Part shown: positions 53,467-63,844 of the stretch, in pieces
Layout of the letters: every line of letters begins with the position of its first letter
Numbering within the stretch: the first letter of the stretch is position 1
Assembly (NCBI GenBank): GCA_004134995.1
Contig: REGP01000003.1
Location: 310,001-374,000, forward strand
DNA: 64,000 nucleotides
Reading direction: 5' to 3'
From: Oxalobacteraceae bacterium CAVE-383
Lineage (GTDB): Bacteria; Pseudomonadota; Gammaproteobacteria; Burkholderiales; Burkholderiaceae_D
Notes under the pieces: generated by a model
Seen by the model: only the letters and a program-made list of their open reading frames with translations
What the model was told of the DNA's origin: nothing
Database searches by the model: none
Position numbers and translations under genes: made by a program

Positions 53467-54228
53467 ATGCCAATAGAGCCCGCTCCAGCTTCGACTGCAG
53501 AGGTGCGCAAGGGAAGGCGCTTCCGATGGCGGCCGGCCGCCCTGATCGCGACCGTGCTGGTGGTGGCGCTGGGCATCGCGCTGGGCCAGTGGCAGACCCG
53601 CCGCGGCGACCAGAAGCAGGCCATCGCCAACGAGCTGGCGCAACGCGAGGCCGAAGCGCCGGTGGCGCTGGGCGCCGCGCTGCAGCCCGCCGCGGCGCTC
53701 GAATACCGCCGGGTTCGCATCAATGGCGCGTTCGCGCAGGGCTGGACGGTGTATCTGGACAACCGTCCGTATAACGGCGTCGCCGGTTTTTACGTGCTCA
53801 CGCCGATGCGCATCGACAACAGCGATGTCTATGTGCTGGTGGCGCGCGGCTGGACCCCGCGCGACAGCGTCGACCGCAGCAAATTGCCGGCGCTCAAAAC
53901 CCCGTCCGGCAGCATTGCGCTGGAAGGCGTGGTGCGGCTGGGGCCGGGGCATCTGATGCAGCTCGGCCAGCAGGCGCCGCTGCAGCCGGACGCGATATTG
54001 CAAAATCTCGAGGTGGCGGATCTGGCGGCGGCCAGCAAGCTGCGGCTGCAGCCCTTCATCGTGGAGCAAAGCCGCAGCAGCGATACCGGCGACGGCCTGG
54101 TGCGCGACTGGCCGCAGCCTTCGCTCGGCATCGAGATGCATCGCGGCTACGCCTTTCAATGGTATGCACTGTCCGCGATGGCGGTGCTGTTTTTCGTTAT
54201 TACAGGATTTCGTCGTGGAAAAAAATAG
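53467..54228 (+). CDS. SURF1 family cytochrome oxidase assembly protein
   Basis: A 253-residue membrane protein with helices near both ends (ALIATVLVVALGIALGQWQ at about 25-43; YALSAMAVLFFVITGFRRGKK at the C-terminus) and a large periplasmic part with the family landmarks LDNRPYNGVAGFYVLTP and VLVARGW. SURF1 helps insert heme a into subunit I. The next gene starts inside it (14-base overlap). Confidence 0.93.
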   Translation: MPIEPAPASTAEVRKGRRFRWRPAALIATVLVVALGIALGQWQTRRGDQKQAIANELAQREAEAPVALGAALQPAAALEYRRVRINGAFAQGWTVYLDNRPYNGVAGFYVLTPMRIDNSDVYVLVARGWTPRDSVDRSKLPALKTPSGSIALEGVVRLGPGHLMQLGQQAPLQPDAILQNLEVADLAAASKLRLQPFIVEQSRSSDTGDGLVRDWPQPSLGIEMHRGYAFQWYALSAMAVLFFVITGFRRGKK

Positions 54229-54811
54229 CCCTCAAAAACGCACGGGCCGCTGGAAGCTGCTGCTGGTGGTGGCGATCTGCGCGGCGCCGATGATTGCGTC
54301 GTACCTCACGTATTACGTGATCAAACCGTCCGCCCGCAACAATTACGGCGTGCTGATCGACCCGCGCGAACATCCGATTCCCGCCAACCTGGGCGGCAAG
54401 CTGCTCGACGGCACGCCGGTGAGCCTGGATGCCTATCAGGGCCGCTGGCTGATGATCCAGGCCGAGAGCGGCGACTGCGGCGACGACTGCGCCAAAAAAT
54501 TATTCGCGCAGCGGCAATTGCGCCTCATGCAGGGCAAGGCAGCCGATCGCATCGAGACCATCTGGCTGATTACCGACGACAAGCCGCTTTCCACCGTGCT
54601 GATGCGGGCCTATGACAGTACGCGCATGGTGCGGGTCGACGCCGCGGCCTTGCGCGCCTGGCTGCCGGCCGAATCCGGCACGCGGGCCGAGGATCACATT
54701 TACCTGGTCGATCCGCTCGGCCATCTGATGATGCGCTTTCCGAAGGATGCCGATCCGAAGAAGGTGAAAGCCGACATGTCGAAATTGCTGGCGGCTTCCG
54801 CCATAGGCTGA
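54215..54811 (+). CDS. SCO/thioredoxin-like oxidase biogenesis factor
   Basis: A 198-residue protein. I choose the GTG at 54215 (VEKNSPQKR, AGGA nine bases upstream) rather than the upstream ATG at 54164 inside SURF1. One N-terminal membrane helix (LLLVVAICAAPMIASYLTYY) is followed by a periplasmic thioredoxin-like domain with a C-x3-C site (SGDCGDDCAKKL), the Sco-type copper motif, and IYLVDPLGHLMMRFP. A probable copper or thiol factor for CuA assembly, distinct from the true Sco protein 2 kb downstream. Confidence 0.8.
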   Translation: MEKNSPQKRTGRWKLLLVVAICAAPMIASYLTYYVIKPSARNNYGVLIDPREHPIPANLGGKLLDGTPVSLDAYQGRWLMIQAESGDCGDDCAKKLFAQRQLRLMQGKAADRIETIWLITDDKPLSTVLMRAYDSTRMVRVDAAALRAWLPAESGTRAEDHIYLVDPLGHLMMRFPKDADPKKVKADMSKLLAASAIG

Positions 54812-54815
54812 CGCA

Positions 54816-55934
54816 ATGCTGATTCAACTCGCAATCATCGGCTTGCTGGTGGCATTGGCGCCGCTGGCCACGGTCTGGCTTTCCGGCGATGCGGACAAGT
54901 ATCGCAAGCTGGTCTGGACGGCGCTGTTCCTGACTTTCGACCTGATCATGTTCGGCGCTTTCACGCGCCTGACCGATTCCGGCCTGGGCTGCCCGGATTG
55001 GCCCGGCTGCTACGGCCACGGCAATCCGCTGTCGGCCCACGAATTCATCGCGGCGGCCCAAACCGCGCTGCCGAGCGGCCCCGTCACGGTATTCAAGGCG
55101 TGGGTCGAAATGCTGCACCGCTACCTGGCGATGTCGGTCGGCGTGCTGATCATTGTGCTGGTGGCGATGGCCTGGATGAAGCGATTGCAGGCCGATCGAG
55201 CCGCCGGGCCGGCGGCGCGGCGCTACCGTCCGCTGTATCCGATGCTGCTGCTGTTGCTGGTTTGCGTGCAGGGCGCGTTCGGCGCCTGGACCGTCACCAT
55301 GAAGTTGCAGCCGATCATCGTTACCACGCATTTATTGCTGGCGATGTGCCTGCTGGCGGCGATGACCTGGCTCGGCGCCGCGCAAGGCACGCACCTGCCG
55401 GTTGCCGATGGCCGTTCCGGGCGCGCGCTGGCGACGCCGGCATTGATCGTGGCATTGCTGCTGGCGCTGCAGATCGCTCTGGGCGGCTGGGTCAGCACCA
55501 ATTACGCGGTATTGGCCTGCAACGACTTTCCGCTGTGCCAAGGCAATATCGTGCCGCAGATGGATTTCGGCCATGGATTCAGCCTGTGGCGCCATCTGGG
55601 CAAGACCGCCGACGGCGATTCGCTGCCGTTTGCCGCGCTGACCGCGATCCACTGGACCCACCGCACTTTTGCCTATCTGGTGATCGCCTGCGTCGCCTGG
55701 CTGGCGCATCGGGCGCTGAAGGACAGCGGATTGCGCAAAACGGCAGTGGCCCTGCTGCTGGCGATCGCGCTGCAATTCTGTACCGGCATGGCCACCGTCG
55801 TATTCAAATGGCCGCTGCCGATCGCCGTGCTGCATAACGGCGGCGCCGCGCTGCTGCTGTTGCTGCTGGTCATGTTAAACTACAAGGTCCGTTATGCGCC
55901 GCGCCCTCCGGCCGGCCAGCCCGCTGCCCAATGA
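54816..55934 (+). CDS. ctaA: Heme A synthase (COX15/CtaA)
   Basis: A 372-residue membrane protein with about eight helices. Heme-ligand His motifs are seen: [24 protein letters not shown]-type (VTTHLLLA), [12 protein letters not shown] and [12 protein letters not shown]. The Cys pair in [12 protein letters not shown] is typical. Converts heme O to heme A. It overlaps ctaB by 4 bases. Confidence 0.95.
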   Translation: MLIQLAIIGLLVALAPLATVWLSGDADKYRKLVWTALFLTFDLIMFGAFTRLTDSGLGCPDWPGCYGHGNPLSAHEFIAAAQTALPSGPVTVFKAWVEMLHRYLAMSVGVLIIVLVAMAWMKRLQADRAAGPAARRYRPLYPMLLLLLVCVQGAFGAWTVTMKLQPIIVTTHLLLAMCLLAAMTWLGAAQGTHLPVADGRSGRALATPALIVALLLALQIALGGWVSTNYAVLACNDFPLCQGNIVPQMDFGHGFSLWRHLGKTADGDSLPFAALTAIHWTHRTFAYLVIACVAWLAHRALKDSGLRKTAVALLLAIALQFCTGMATVVFKWPLPIAVLHNGGAALLLLLLVMLNYKVRYAPRPPAGQPAAQ

Positions 55935-56821
55935 CAAGCTTAGTGACATCTCCCTCTCCCAATCGTATCGCCCAGTACTGGGCGCTGACCAAGCCGCGCG
56001 TGACGCAGCTTGCGGTGTTCTGCGCGGTCATCGGCATGTTCCTGGCCACGCCGGATCTGCCCGACTGGCGCAAGGTGGTGTTCGGCACCATCGGCATCTG
56101 GCTGCTGGCCGGCGCCGCGTTTGCCGTGAACTGCCTGGTCGAACGCGAGATCGATTCGCGCATGACCCGCACGGCGCGCCGTCCGATGGCGCGCGGCGAA
56201 ATCACCGTCATGCAGACGCTGGTGTTTTCCGGCGTCATCGGCGGACTCGGCATGTGGGTGCTGTATGCGCTGGTCAATCCCCTGAGCATGTGGCTGACGC
56301 TGGCCACTTTTGTCGGCTATGCGGTGATCTACACGATGATCCTGAAACCGGCCACGCCCCAGAACATCGTCATCGGCGGACTGTCCGGCGCGATGCCGCC
56401 GGCGCTGGGCTGGGCCTGTATCGCCAACGACGTGCCGATGCAGGCGTGGATTCTGGTCATGATCATTTTCGTCTGGACGCCGCCGCATTTCTGGGCGCTG
56501 GCGATGTATCGCCGCGAAGACTACGCCAAGTCCGGCCTGCCGATGCTGCCGATCACGCACGGCTTGAAATTCACGCAGTTTCACGTGCTGCTCTATACCA
56601 TCGCGCTGTTCGCCACCACCATGCTGCCGTTCGCGGTGGGCATGAGCGGCTGGCCTTATCTGGTGTGCGCGGTGATCCTCGGCGGCATCTTTCTTTGGTA
56701 CGCGTGGCGCATCTACCGCAATTATTCCGATCGGCTGGCGCGCAAGACCTTCACATTTTCGATCATTTATCTGTCGTTGCTGTTTGCGGCGTTGCTGCTC
56801 GATCATTACCTGACTTTCTGA
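55931..56821 (+). CDS. ctaB: Heme O synthase (protoheme IX farnesyltransferase)
   Basis: A 296-residue UbiA-superfamily prenyltransferase with about eight to nine helices. Asp-rich motifs are [18 protein letters not shown] (first) and [14 protein letters not shown] (second); [12 protein letters not shown] follows. Makes heme O, the substrate of CtaA. It is encoded directly after ctaA, with the Sco gene 4 bases later. Confidence 0.96.
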   Translation: MTSLVTSPSPNRIAQYWALTKPRVTQLAVFCAVIGMFLATPDLPDWRKVVFGTIGIWLLAGAAFAVNCLVEREIDSRMTRTARRPMARGEITVMQTLVFSGVIGGLGMWVLYALVNPLSMWLTLATFVGYAVIYTMILKPATPQNIVIGGLSGAMPPALGWACIANDVPMQAWILVMIIFVWTPPHFWALAMYRREDYAKSGLPMLPITHGLKFTQFHVLLYTIALFATTMLPFAVGMSGWPYLVCAVILGGIFLWYAWRIYRNYSDRLARKTFTFSIIYLSLLFAALLLDHYLTF

Positions 56822-56825
56822 TCCG

Positions 56826-57449
56826 ATGAAAAAAACTGTCCTTGCCGGCGTTGCATGCATCGCCTTGACCGCGCTGCTGGCCCTGGGCGGCTGCGACCGT
56901 CTCGGCATTTCAACCCCATGGAGCGCCAAGCCGGCCGAAGCCTTCATGAATACCGACGTCACCGGCCTCGAATACGCCAGGGATTTCGCCCTGACCGATC
57001 ACAACGGCAAGCCGCGCACCCTGGCCGATTTCAAGGGCAAGGCGGTGGTCGTCTTCTTCGGTTATACGCAATGTCCGGATGTCTGCCCGACCACCATGAT
57101 GGAACTGGCCGGCGTCATGAAAGATCTGGGCCCGCTGGCCGACCGGGTGCAAGTGTTGTTCGTCACCATCGATCCGGCGCGCGATACCCAGGCTTTGCTG
57201 GCGCAGTATGTGCCGGCTTTCGATCCGCGTTTCCTCGGCCTGTATGGCGATGCGGCGGCAACCGGCAAGGTCGCCAAGGAATTCAAGGTGTTTTACCAGA
57301 AGGTGCCGGGCAAGACGGCGGGCAGCTACACCATGGATCACACGGCAGGCAGTTATGTATTCGATCCGCAGGGGCATATCCGCCTGTTTGTCCGCAACGG
57401 GCAAGGCACCGAGCCGCTGCTGCATGATCTGAAGCTCTTATTGTCCTGA
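56826..57449 (+). CDS. SCO1/SenC family copper protein, lipoprotein
   Basis: A 207-residue protein. The signal ends in the lipobox LGGC (about residue 22), so it is membrane-anchored by lipid. The thioredoxin-like domain has the copper ligands Cys-x3-Cys in GYTQCPDVCPTTMMEL and the distal His in YTMDHTAGSYVFD. It delivers or reduces copper/thiols at CuA of subunit II. Last gene of the oxidase biogenesis unit, followed by a terminator. Confidence 0.95.
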   Translation: MKKTVLAGVACIALTALLALGGCDRLGISTPWSAKPAEAFMNTDVTGLEYARDFALTDHNGKPRTLADFKGKAVVVFFGYTQCPDVCPTTMMELAGVMKDLGPLADRVQVLFVTIDPARDTQALLAQYVPAFDPRFLGLYGDAAATGKVAKEFKVFYQKVPGKTAGSYTMDHTAGSYVFDPQGHIRLFVRNGQGTEPLLHDLKLLLS

Positions 57450-57512
57450 TAACGTTTATGTGCCTCCGCCATTTCTGACATTTTCTGACAGAAAAAATGC
57501 GGAATTATCGAT

Positions 57513-57548
57513 AAAGCCCTGGCTATATGCCGGGGCTTTGTTGTTTCT
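57513..57548 (+). terminator. Intrinsic terminator after the SCO gene
   Basis: AAAGCCCTGG (57513-57522) pairs with CCGGGGCTTT (57530-57539) with one G-T wobble, followed by a T-rich tail. The remaining gap to 57742 shows no gene. Confidence 0.8.
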
Positions 57549-57741
57549 ATCGCCGATTATCGCCGAATCCCATATCCGGATAATTCAAGCAGCGTTAATG
57601 CAGGCCTGTTGCATGCCGTCAACAAAACGGTGCGTCCTTGTCCCGCAAGAAATCGATGAACGCGCCTGTCGGCACATTTGTGCCGTATGATCGTAAATCA
57701 CGACTCGAGAATGAGAAAATCGCTGGCAGGGGAAACTGGCC

Positions 57742-60700
57742 ATGAGCGGCAAGAATATACGTAGCTGGGGACTGCAATTCGGCCGCTGGCCGTTAAAAAT
57801 CAAGCTCGCGCTGTTCGTCATGCTGATTTTCGCAATCGGCGTCGGCGGGCTTTCCGCATTCGTCGTCGGGCGCCTGCAGCACGATTTCGAACAGGTTATC
57901 TCCAAAGAGCAAACCACTACCGTCGGTTTCGTGGCGCGCACCATCGACCGCGAACTCATTTTGCGCGTCAATGCGCTCACGGCGCTGGCGCCGCAGGTCG
58001 TCACGTTGCTGGACAATCCGCAGAACCTGCAGGCCTATCTGCTGGATAAGGTCGTCGCCAACAAAATCTTCAGCCGCGATATCTTTGTGATTTCAAAAGA
58101 CGGCATCCGGGTGGCCGAATCGCCTGTGCGCGGCTTGATCGGCGGAAGCTATGCCGACGCCCCTTACGTCAAGGAGGCGCTGGAAACCGGCAGGCCTGTG
58201 GTCAAGCCGGTGATCGATGGTTTCGCCAGGCAGCATGTGTTGATGGTGGCGGTACCCTTGTTCGGCGCGGACGGTTCGGTGGCCGGCGTCTTATGCGGCG
58301 CGGAATTGATCGGCAGCGGCAGTTTCTTTCATTTCTCCGGCGAAGTGCGCAATGGCGAAACCGGCGGCTTCGATGTTATTTCACCCAAGGACGGGGTATA
58401 CGTGGCCAGCACCGATACGCTGCGCGTTTTGCAGCCGATGCCGGCCAAGGGCGTCAGTCCCTTGTTCGACAGCCGCCTGGCCGGTTATCTGGGTTCGGGG
58501 CTGGCCATCGATGCTAGCGGCGTTGAAAATTTGCGGACGGCCGCACGCGTCACCGCCGCCGATTGGCTGGTGATTTCGTTCATTCCCACCGCCGAGGCGT
58601 TCGCGCCGGTGCGCGGCGTGGTCAACCGCATCTATACCGGCGCGCTGCTGATCACGCTGCTCGGCGGCCTGTTGATCTGGCTGCGCCTGAAACGCGAGCT
58701 GGCGCCGGTGGAAGCGGCGTCGAAGCTGATCGGCCGCGCGCAGGACGGAACCTTGAACATGCAGCCGCTGGTGGTGGACGGCAGCGGCGAAATCCGCGCG
58801 CTGCTGGAAAATTTCAACCGCCTGCAGATGCATGTTCAGGAAAAGAACGAAATCATCAGCAGCGAACGCGATCAGCTGGCCTTGACGCTGGACAATCTCC
58901 AGCATGCGGAAGAATCGCTGCGCCTGCTCAATCAGGAACTGGAAGACAAGGTCGAGGCGCGCTCCAGGAAGATCAGCGATCTGTATCAGATCCTGAGCCA
59001 GGTGCTGGAATCGCTGCCGTTCGGGGTGGCGGTGTTCGATGAAAAGCGCGAGCTGATTTTGCGCAACGAGTTGTACGGCTCGCTGATGGATTTCCCGCCC
59101 GGCCTGCTGGAAAAGGAAAAGATCGCGTTCGCCGATATATTGCGCTTCACGTTCCAGCGCGGGGATTATCCCAACCAACGCTTCGAGGAAGTGCTGGCCG
59201 AATTCACCCACATAATGGAGACCCGGCAGACCGTCTGTTTCGAACGCAATCTGGCCAGCGGCGTATTCCTGGAAACGCGCGGCTGCGCGATTTCGGCCGG
59301 CTGGACCCTGCTGACCTATCGCGACACGACCGCGCAGAAGCAGGCCGAACAGACGCTGGAGCAGGCGCGGCGCGTGGCCGAGGCGGCGACCGAAGCGAAA
59401 AGCGATTTTCTCGCCAACATGAGCCACGAAATCAGGACGCCGATGAATGCCATCATCGGCCTCGCCTATCTGCTGGAGAAAGCCGGCCTGCCGCCCGAGT
59501 CCGACGGTTTGGCCCGTAAAATCACCACCGCCGGCCGCTCGCTGCTGAGCATCATCAACGACATCCTCGATTTCTCCAAGATCGAAGCCGGCCGCATCGA
59601 ACTCGAGCATGTGCCGTTCAGCCTCGATACGGTGCTCGACAATCTTGCCACCATCATGAGCGTGAACGTCAAGGGCAAGGATATCGAGCTGATCATTACG
59701 CCGCCCGAAACGCGCGCCGACCGCCTGATCGGCGATCCGTTGCGGCTGGAGCAGATACTGATCAATCTGATGGGCAATGCCATCAAATTCACCGACCAGG
59801 GCCATGTCGAGCTGAACGTCAGCGCGATTGCCGAATGGGACGAACGGATTACGCTGCGCTTTGCGGTGCGCGATACCGGCATCGGCATTCCGCTCGACAA
59901 GCAGAAGGAGATCTTCGAACCGTTTTCGCAGGCCGAGACTTCCACCACCCGCCATTTCGGCGGCACCGGCCTCGGCCTGACCATCAGCCGCCGCCTGGTG
60001 GCATTGATGGGCGCAAAGATGGAGCTGGCCAGCGAACCGGGCAGCGGCAGCGAATTTTCGTTTTACCTGACCTTCGATCGCGCCCAGGGCATGCAGCTGT
60101 CGGCGCCGGAAATGGCGCACATCGACGTGCTGATCGCCGACGACAATCCGATCGCGCGCGAAGCGATGCGCCGCACCACCGCGGCGCTGGGCTGGCATGC
60201 GCAGATCGTCGATTCCGGCGAAGCGGCGCTGGAAAATGTATTGAAGGACGTCAACCAGGGACCCGCGAAAGTCATCGTGCTGGATTGGAAAATGCCGGGC
60301 ATGGACGGCATCGCCACCGCGCGCGCGATCCGCGAAGCGGCGGTTGGAGACGCGCTGGCGCTGATCATCGTGATGGTGACTGCCTATTCGAGCGACGAGC
60401 TGCTGGCCTCCAGCGACAGCAATATGGCCGACGCGGTATTGACCAAGCCGGTGACGCCGTCGAATCTCTACAACGCCGTGGCGGCGGCCAAGAAAGCCCG
60501 TTTCGGCGATGAGGGTCCGGCGCTCGGCGGGCCGGGCAAGCGCCTCGATGGCATACGGATATTGGTGGTCGACGATACCGAAATCAACCGTGAAGTGGCG
60601 CTGCGGATCTTTGCCGGCGAGGGCGCGCTGGTTTCGCTGGCCAACGACGGCAGGCAGGCCGTCGACGCGCTGCTGGCGGCCCGGGACGGCATCGATATTG

Positions 60701-61587
60701 TTCTGATGGACGTGCAGATGCCGGTCATGGACGGCCTGGCGGCGACGCGCCTGATCCGCGAAACGCCGGCCCTGGCGATGCTGCCGGTGATCGCCTTGAC
60801 CGCCGGCGCATTCAAGGTGCAGGAAGAGGCGGCCAAGGCGGCCGGCATGAGCGGATTCCTGTCCAAGCCGTTCGACGTGGACGTCGCAATCAATCTGATC
60901 CTGAAGAATATCCGGAAGCCCGGCGCCAGCATCACCGCGACGTATTCGCCGGCGCCGCGCCGGCAGCGCACTACTTATTACCTGCCGGGCCTGGCGGTGG
61001 AGCATGGACTGAAAACCTGGAAAGACGAGACGGCCTACCGCCGCTATCTGCGAAAATTCGCGCAGGATTTCGAGCACAGCATCGCCGAAATGGCGCAGGC
61101 CGAACCGGAAGCCGCCGCCGCCCGCGCGCATGCGCTCAAAGGCGCGGCCGGCAATCTGGCGCTGTTCGAACTGGCCGCGCTGACCGGCAAGCTCGACGCG
61201 GCATTGCGCGCCGGCGAAGACGCCGATCTCCTGTTCGCGGGCGTGCAGATGGCCATGGATATTGCGCTGGATTCGATCCGGCGTTATGCGCCCGACCCCG
61301 ATCAGATTCCGGCCGGGGCGGCGCAATCCGGCGATGGCGGTGGCGAAGGCGCATCCGATGCCGCATCATCGCAATTGCCGCAGCTGCTGGCGGAATTGCT
61401 TGCGGCATTCGACAGCGACGATCCCGGCGCCGTCGCGCCGGTGTTGGCAAAACTGAATGGCGTAGTGCCGGCCGCCAGCCTGGCGCCGATTCACGAAGCG
61501 CTCGACAATTTCGATTTCCGCGGTGGAGAGGATGCTGTGCGGGCCCTTGCAGCGGAACATAATATTCCTGTGGAGGTCGGTTCATGA
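57742..61587 (+). CDS. Hybrid sensor kinase: Cache-HAMP-PAS-HisKA-HATPase-REC-REC-HPt
   Basis: A 1281-residue phosphorelay protein. Membrane helices at about 18-42 and 297-313 bracket a periplasmic Cache-type sensor (VISKDGIRVAESPVRG). A HAMP segment and coiled coil (330-425) follow, then a PAS-like domain (about 425-535). The HisKA domain has His562 in NMSHEIRTPMNAI; HATPase follows (NLMGNAIKFTDQG, GTGLGLTISRRLV). Two receivers have acceptors near Asp848 (VLDWKMPGMDG) and Asp990 (LMDVQMPVMDG), and the C-terminal HPt has His1130 in AHALKGAAGNLA. Its stop overlaps the HD-GYP regulator start by 4 bases, its probable output. The ligand is unknown. Confidence 0.93.
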   Translation: MSGKNIRSWGLQFGRWPLKIKLALFVMLIFAIGVGGLSAFVVGRLQHDFEQVISKEQTTTVGFVARTIDRELILRVNALTALAPQVVTLLDNPQNLQAYLLDKVVANKIFSRDIFVISKDGIRVAESPVRGLIGGSYADAPYVKEALETGRPVVKPVIDGFARQHVLMVAVPLFGADGSVAGVLCGAELIGSGSFFHFSGEVRNGETGGFDVISPKDGVYVASTDTLRVLQPMPAKGVSPLFDSRLAGYLGSGLAIDASGVENLRTAARVTAADWLVISFIPTAEAFAPVRGVVNRIYTGALLITLLGGLLIWLRLKRELAPVEAASKLIGRAQDGTLNMQPLVVDGSGEIRALLENFNRLQMHVQEKNEIISSERDQLALTLDNLQHAEESLRLLNQELEDKVEARSRKISDLYQILSQVLESLPFGVAVFDEKRELILRNELYGSLMDFPPGLLEKEKIAFADILRFTFQRGDYPNQRFEEVLAEFTHIMETRQTVCFERNLASGVFLETRGCAISAGWTLLTYRDTTAQKQAEQTLEQARRVAEAATEAKSDFLANMSHEIRTPMNAIIGLAYLLEKAGLPPESDGLARKITTAGRSLLSIINDILDFSKIEAGRIELEHVPFSLDTVLDNLATIMSVNVKGKDIELIITPPETRADRLIGDPLRLEQILINLMGNAIKFTDQGHVELNVSAIAEWDERITLRFAVRDTGIGIPLDKQKEIFEPFSQAETSTTRHFGGTGLGLTISRRLVALMGAKMELASEPGSGSEFSFYLTFDRAQGMQLSAPEMAHIDVLIADDNPIAREAMRRTTAALGWHAQIVDSGEAALENVLKDVNQGPAKVIVLDWKMPGMDGIATARAIREAAVGDALALIIVMVTAYSSDELLASSDSNMADAVLTKPVTPSNLYNAVAAAKKARFGDEGPALGGPGKRLDGIRILVVDDTEINREVALRIFAGEGALVSLANDGRQAVDALLAARDGIDIVLMDVQMPVMDGLAATRLIRETPALAMLPVIALTAGAFKVQEEAAKAAGMSGFLSKPFDVDVAINLILKNIRKPGASITATYSPAPRRQRTTYYLPGLAVEHGLKTWKDETAYRRYLRKFAQDFEHSIAEMAQAEPEAAAARAHALKGAAGNLALFELAALTGKLDAALRAGEDADLLFAGVQMAMDIALDSIRRYAPDPDQIPAGAAQSGDGGGEGASDAASSQLPQLLAELLAAFDSDDPGAVAPVLAKLNGVVPAASLAPIHEALDNFDFRGGEDAVRALAAEHNIPVEVGS

Positions 61588-62612
61588 ATAATAATTCCCC
61601 GCCTATTCTCGTCGTGGACGACTTGCCGCAAAACCTGGCGGCGCTGCAGCAGGTTTTGTCGGGCCAGTACCGGCTGGTGTTCGCGCGCAACGGCGCCGAG
61701 GCCGTTGCGGCGGCGTTCAAGCATTCGCCTTCCTTGATCCTGCTCGATATCGAGATGCCGGATATGGACGGCTATGCCGTCTGCCGCGCGCTCAAGGCCG
61801 ATCCGCGCACCGAAGCGATTCCGGTCATTTTTGTCAGCAGCCTGTCGGAAAGCGGCGACGAGGCGGCCGGCTTTGCCGTCGGCGCCGTCGATTACATCGT
61901 CAAGCCTTTCTCGCCGGCCATCGTGCAAGCCCGCGTGCGCACCCATCTGTCGCTGGTGAAGACCACGCTGCTGGAGCATGCCTATCGCGACGCCATTTTC
62001 ATGCTGGGCGAGGCCGGCCACTATAACGATAACGATACCGGCCTGCATATCTGGCGCATGGCCGCCTATTCCGCCGCGATCGCCGCGGCATGCGGCTGGA
62101 ACGCCGAGGCCTGCCATCAGCTGGAACTGGCGGCGCCGATGCACGACACAGGCAAGATCGGCATTCCCGATGCAATCCTGCGCAAGCCGGCCAAATTGGA
62201 TGACGAGGAGTGGGTTGTCATGAAAACCCATCCTCGCATCGGATACGAAATTCTTTCGACCAGCACCGCGCCCTTGTTCCAGCTGGCGGCCGAAATCGCG
62301 CTGCACCATCACGAACGGTTCGACGGCAGCGGCTATCCGGACGGCCTGATCGGTGAAAAGATTCCCGAATCGGCCCGCATCGTAGCGCTGGCCGACGTAT
62401 TCGACGCCCTGTCGATGAAACGGCCCTACAAGGAGGAGTGGCCGCTGGAACGCATCATGACCACCATTCGGGAGAGCACCGGCAGCCATTTCGATCCGCG
62501 CATCGTCGAGGCTTTCAACGGGATCCTGCCGCAGATACTGGAAATCAAGAAGGATTGGAACGCACGCGAGGCCGGAAGCGCCGCGGCTGTTGCAAACGAA
62601 TCCCAGGCATAA
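61584..62612 (+). CDS. HD-GYP response regulator, probable c-di-GMP phosphodiesterase
   Basis: A 342-residue cytoplasmic protein. The receiver domain (acceptor Asp55 in LILLDIEMPDMDG, Lys in YIVKPFS) is joined to an HD-GYP domain with His187-Asp188 in MHDTGKIGIPDAIL, HHHERFDGSGYPDGL and the later RIVALADVFDAL. It probably hydrolyses cyclic di-GMP when phosphorylated by the kinase encoded directly upstream. It ends before a strong bidirectional terminator. Confidence 0.94.
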   Translation: MNNNSPPILVVDDLPQNLAALQQVLSGQYRLVFARNGAEAVAAAFKHSPSLILLDIEMPDMDGYAVCRALKADPRTEAIPVIFVSSLSESGDEAAGFAVGAVDYIVKPFSPAIVQARVRTHLSLVKTTLLEHAYRDAIFMLGEAGHYNDNDTGLHIWRMAAYSAAIAAACGWNAEACHQLELAAPMHDTGKIGIPDAILRKPAKLDDEEWVVMKTHPRIGYEILSTSTAPLFQLAAEIALHHHERFDGSGYPDGLIGEKIPESARIVALADVFDALSMKRPYKEEWPLERIMTTIRESTGSHFDPRIVEAFNGILPQILEIKKDWNAREAGSAAAVANESQA

Positions 62613-62620
62613 GGACAGAA

Positions 62621-62654
62621 AAAAAGCCCTCCCCACGAATGGGGAGGGCTTTTT
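62621..62654. terminator. Bidirectional terminator between HD-GYP gene and rpoH
   Basis: A 15-pair perfect stem (62621-62635 with 62640-62654) closes a CGAA loop, with A- and T-runs built into its ends. It serves both convergent genes. Confidence 0.92.
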
Positions 62655-62673
62655 CAGGTGACGCGGCAAGCGG

Positions 62674-63570
<897 letters not shown>

Positions 63571-63640
63571 TGAAACTCCTTATTCCAAAAACTGTTGGAT
63601 AGTAAATTGCAAACACATACTGCAAAGACATAGCATTCAA

Positions 63641-63677
63641 GTCGGGTATTTTAGCACTCGTTTATTGTGAGTGCTAA
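63641..63677 (-). promoter_or_regulatory. CIRCE (HrcA) operator overlapping the rpoH promoter
   Basis: TTAGCACTC (63651-63659), nine spacer bases, and GAGTGCTAA (63669-63677) form an exact CIRCE consensus. On the minus strand the same bases supply TTAGCA as a -35-like box and TAAAAT as a -10, 18 bases apart, placing transcription start about 70 bases before the rpoH ATG. HrcA bound here should block rpoH transcription until heat inactivates it. No hrcA gene is in the window. Confidence 0.9.
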
Positions 63678-63792
63678 TAAGCATATCTGAAGAGCGATAT
63701 AGATGGAGACTATGACTTGCACCGAGGTTTTTAACGTTTTTATTATCAGGCAATTAGAGTTCAACGGTGCGCGAACGGTCGGCCGGAAGGGC

Positions 63793-63818
63793 AAAAAAGC
63801 TGTAACAGTTCGCTACAG
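63793..63818 (-). terminator. Intrinsic terminator after ftsX
   Basis: On the minus strand, CTGTAGC pairs with GTTACAG (one G-T) around a five-base loop, followed by CTTTTTT. It lies 27 bases past the ftsX stop. Confidence 0.65.
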
Positions 63819-63844
63819 GGAGATTCCCGGATGGCAATTATTTG

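Noticed and set aside
57475-57493. Short direct repeat TTTCTGACA/TTTTCTGACA after the SCO gene
   Set aside because: Too short and isolated to support a regulatory or mobile feature.
58381-61326. 981-codon minus-strand frame
   Set aside because: Antisense shadow of the hybrid kinase, with no recognisable domains.
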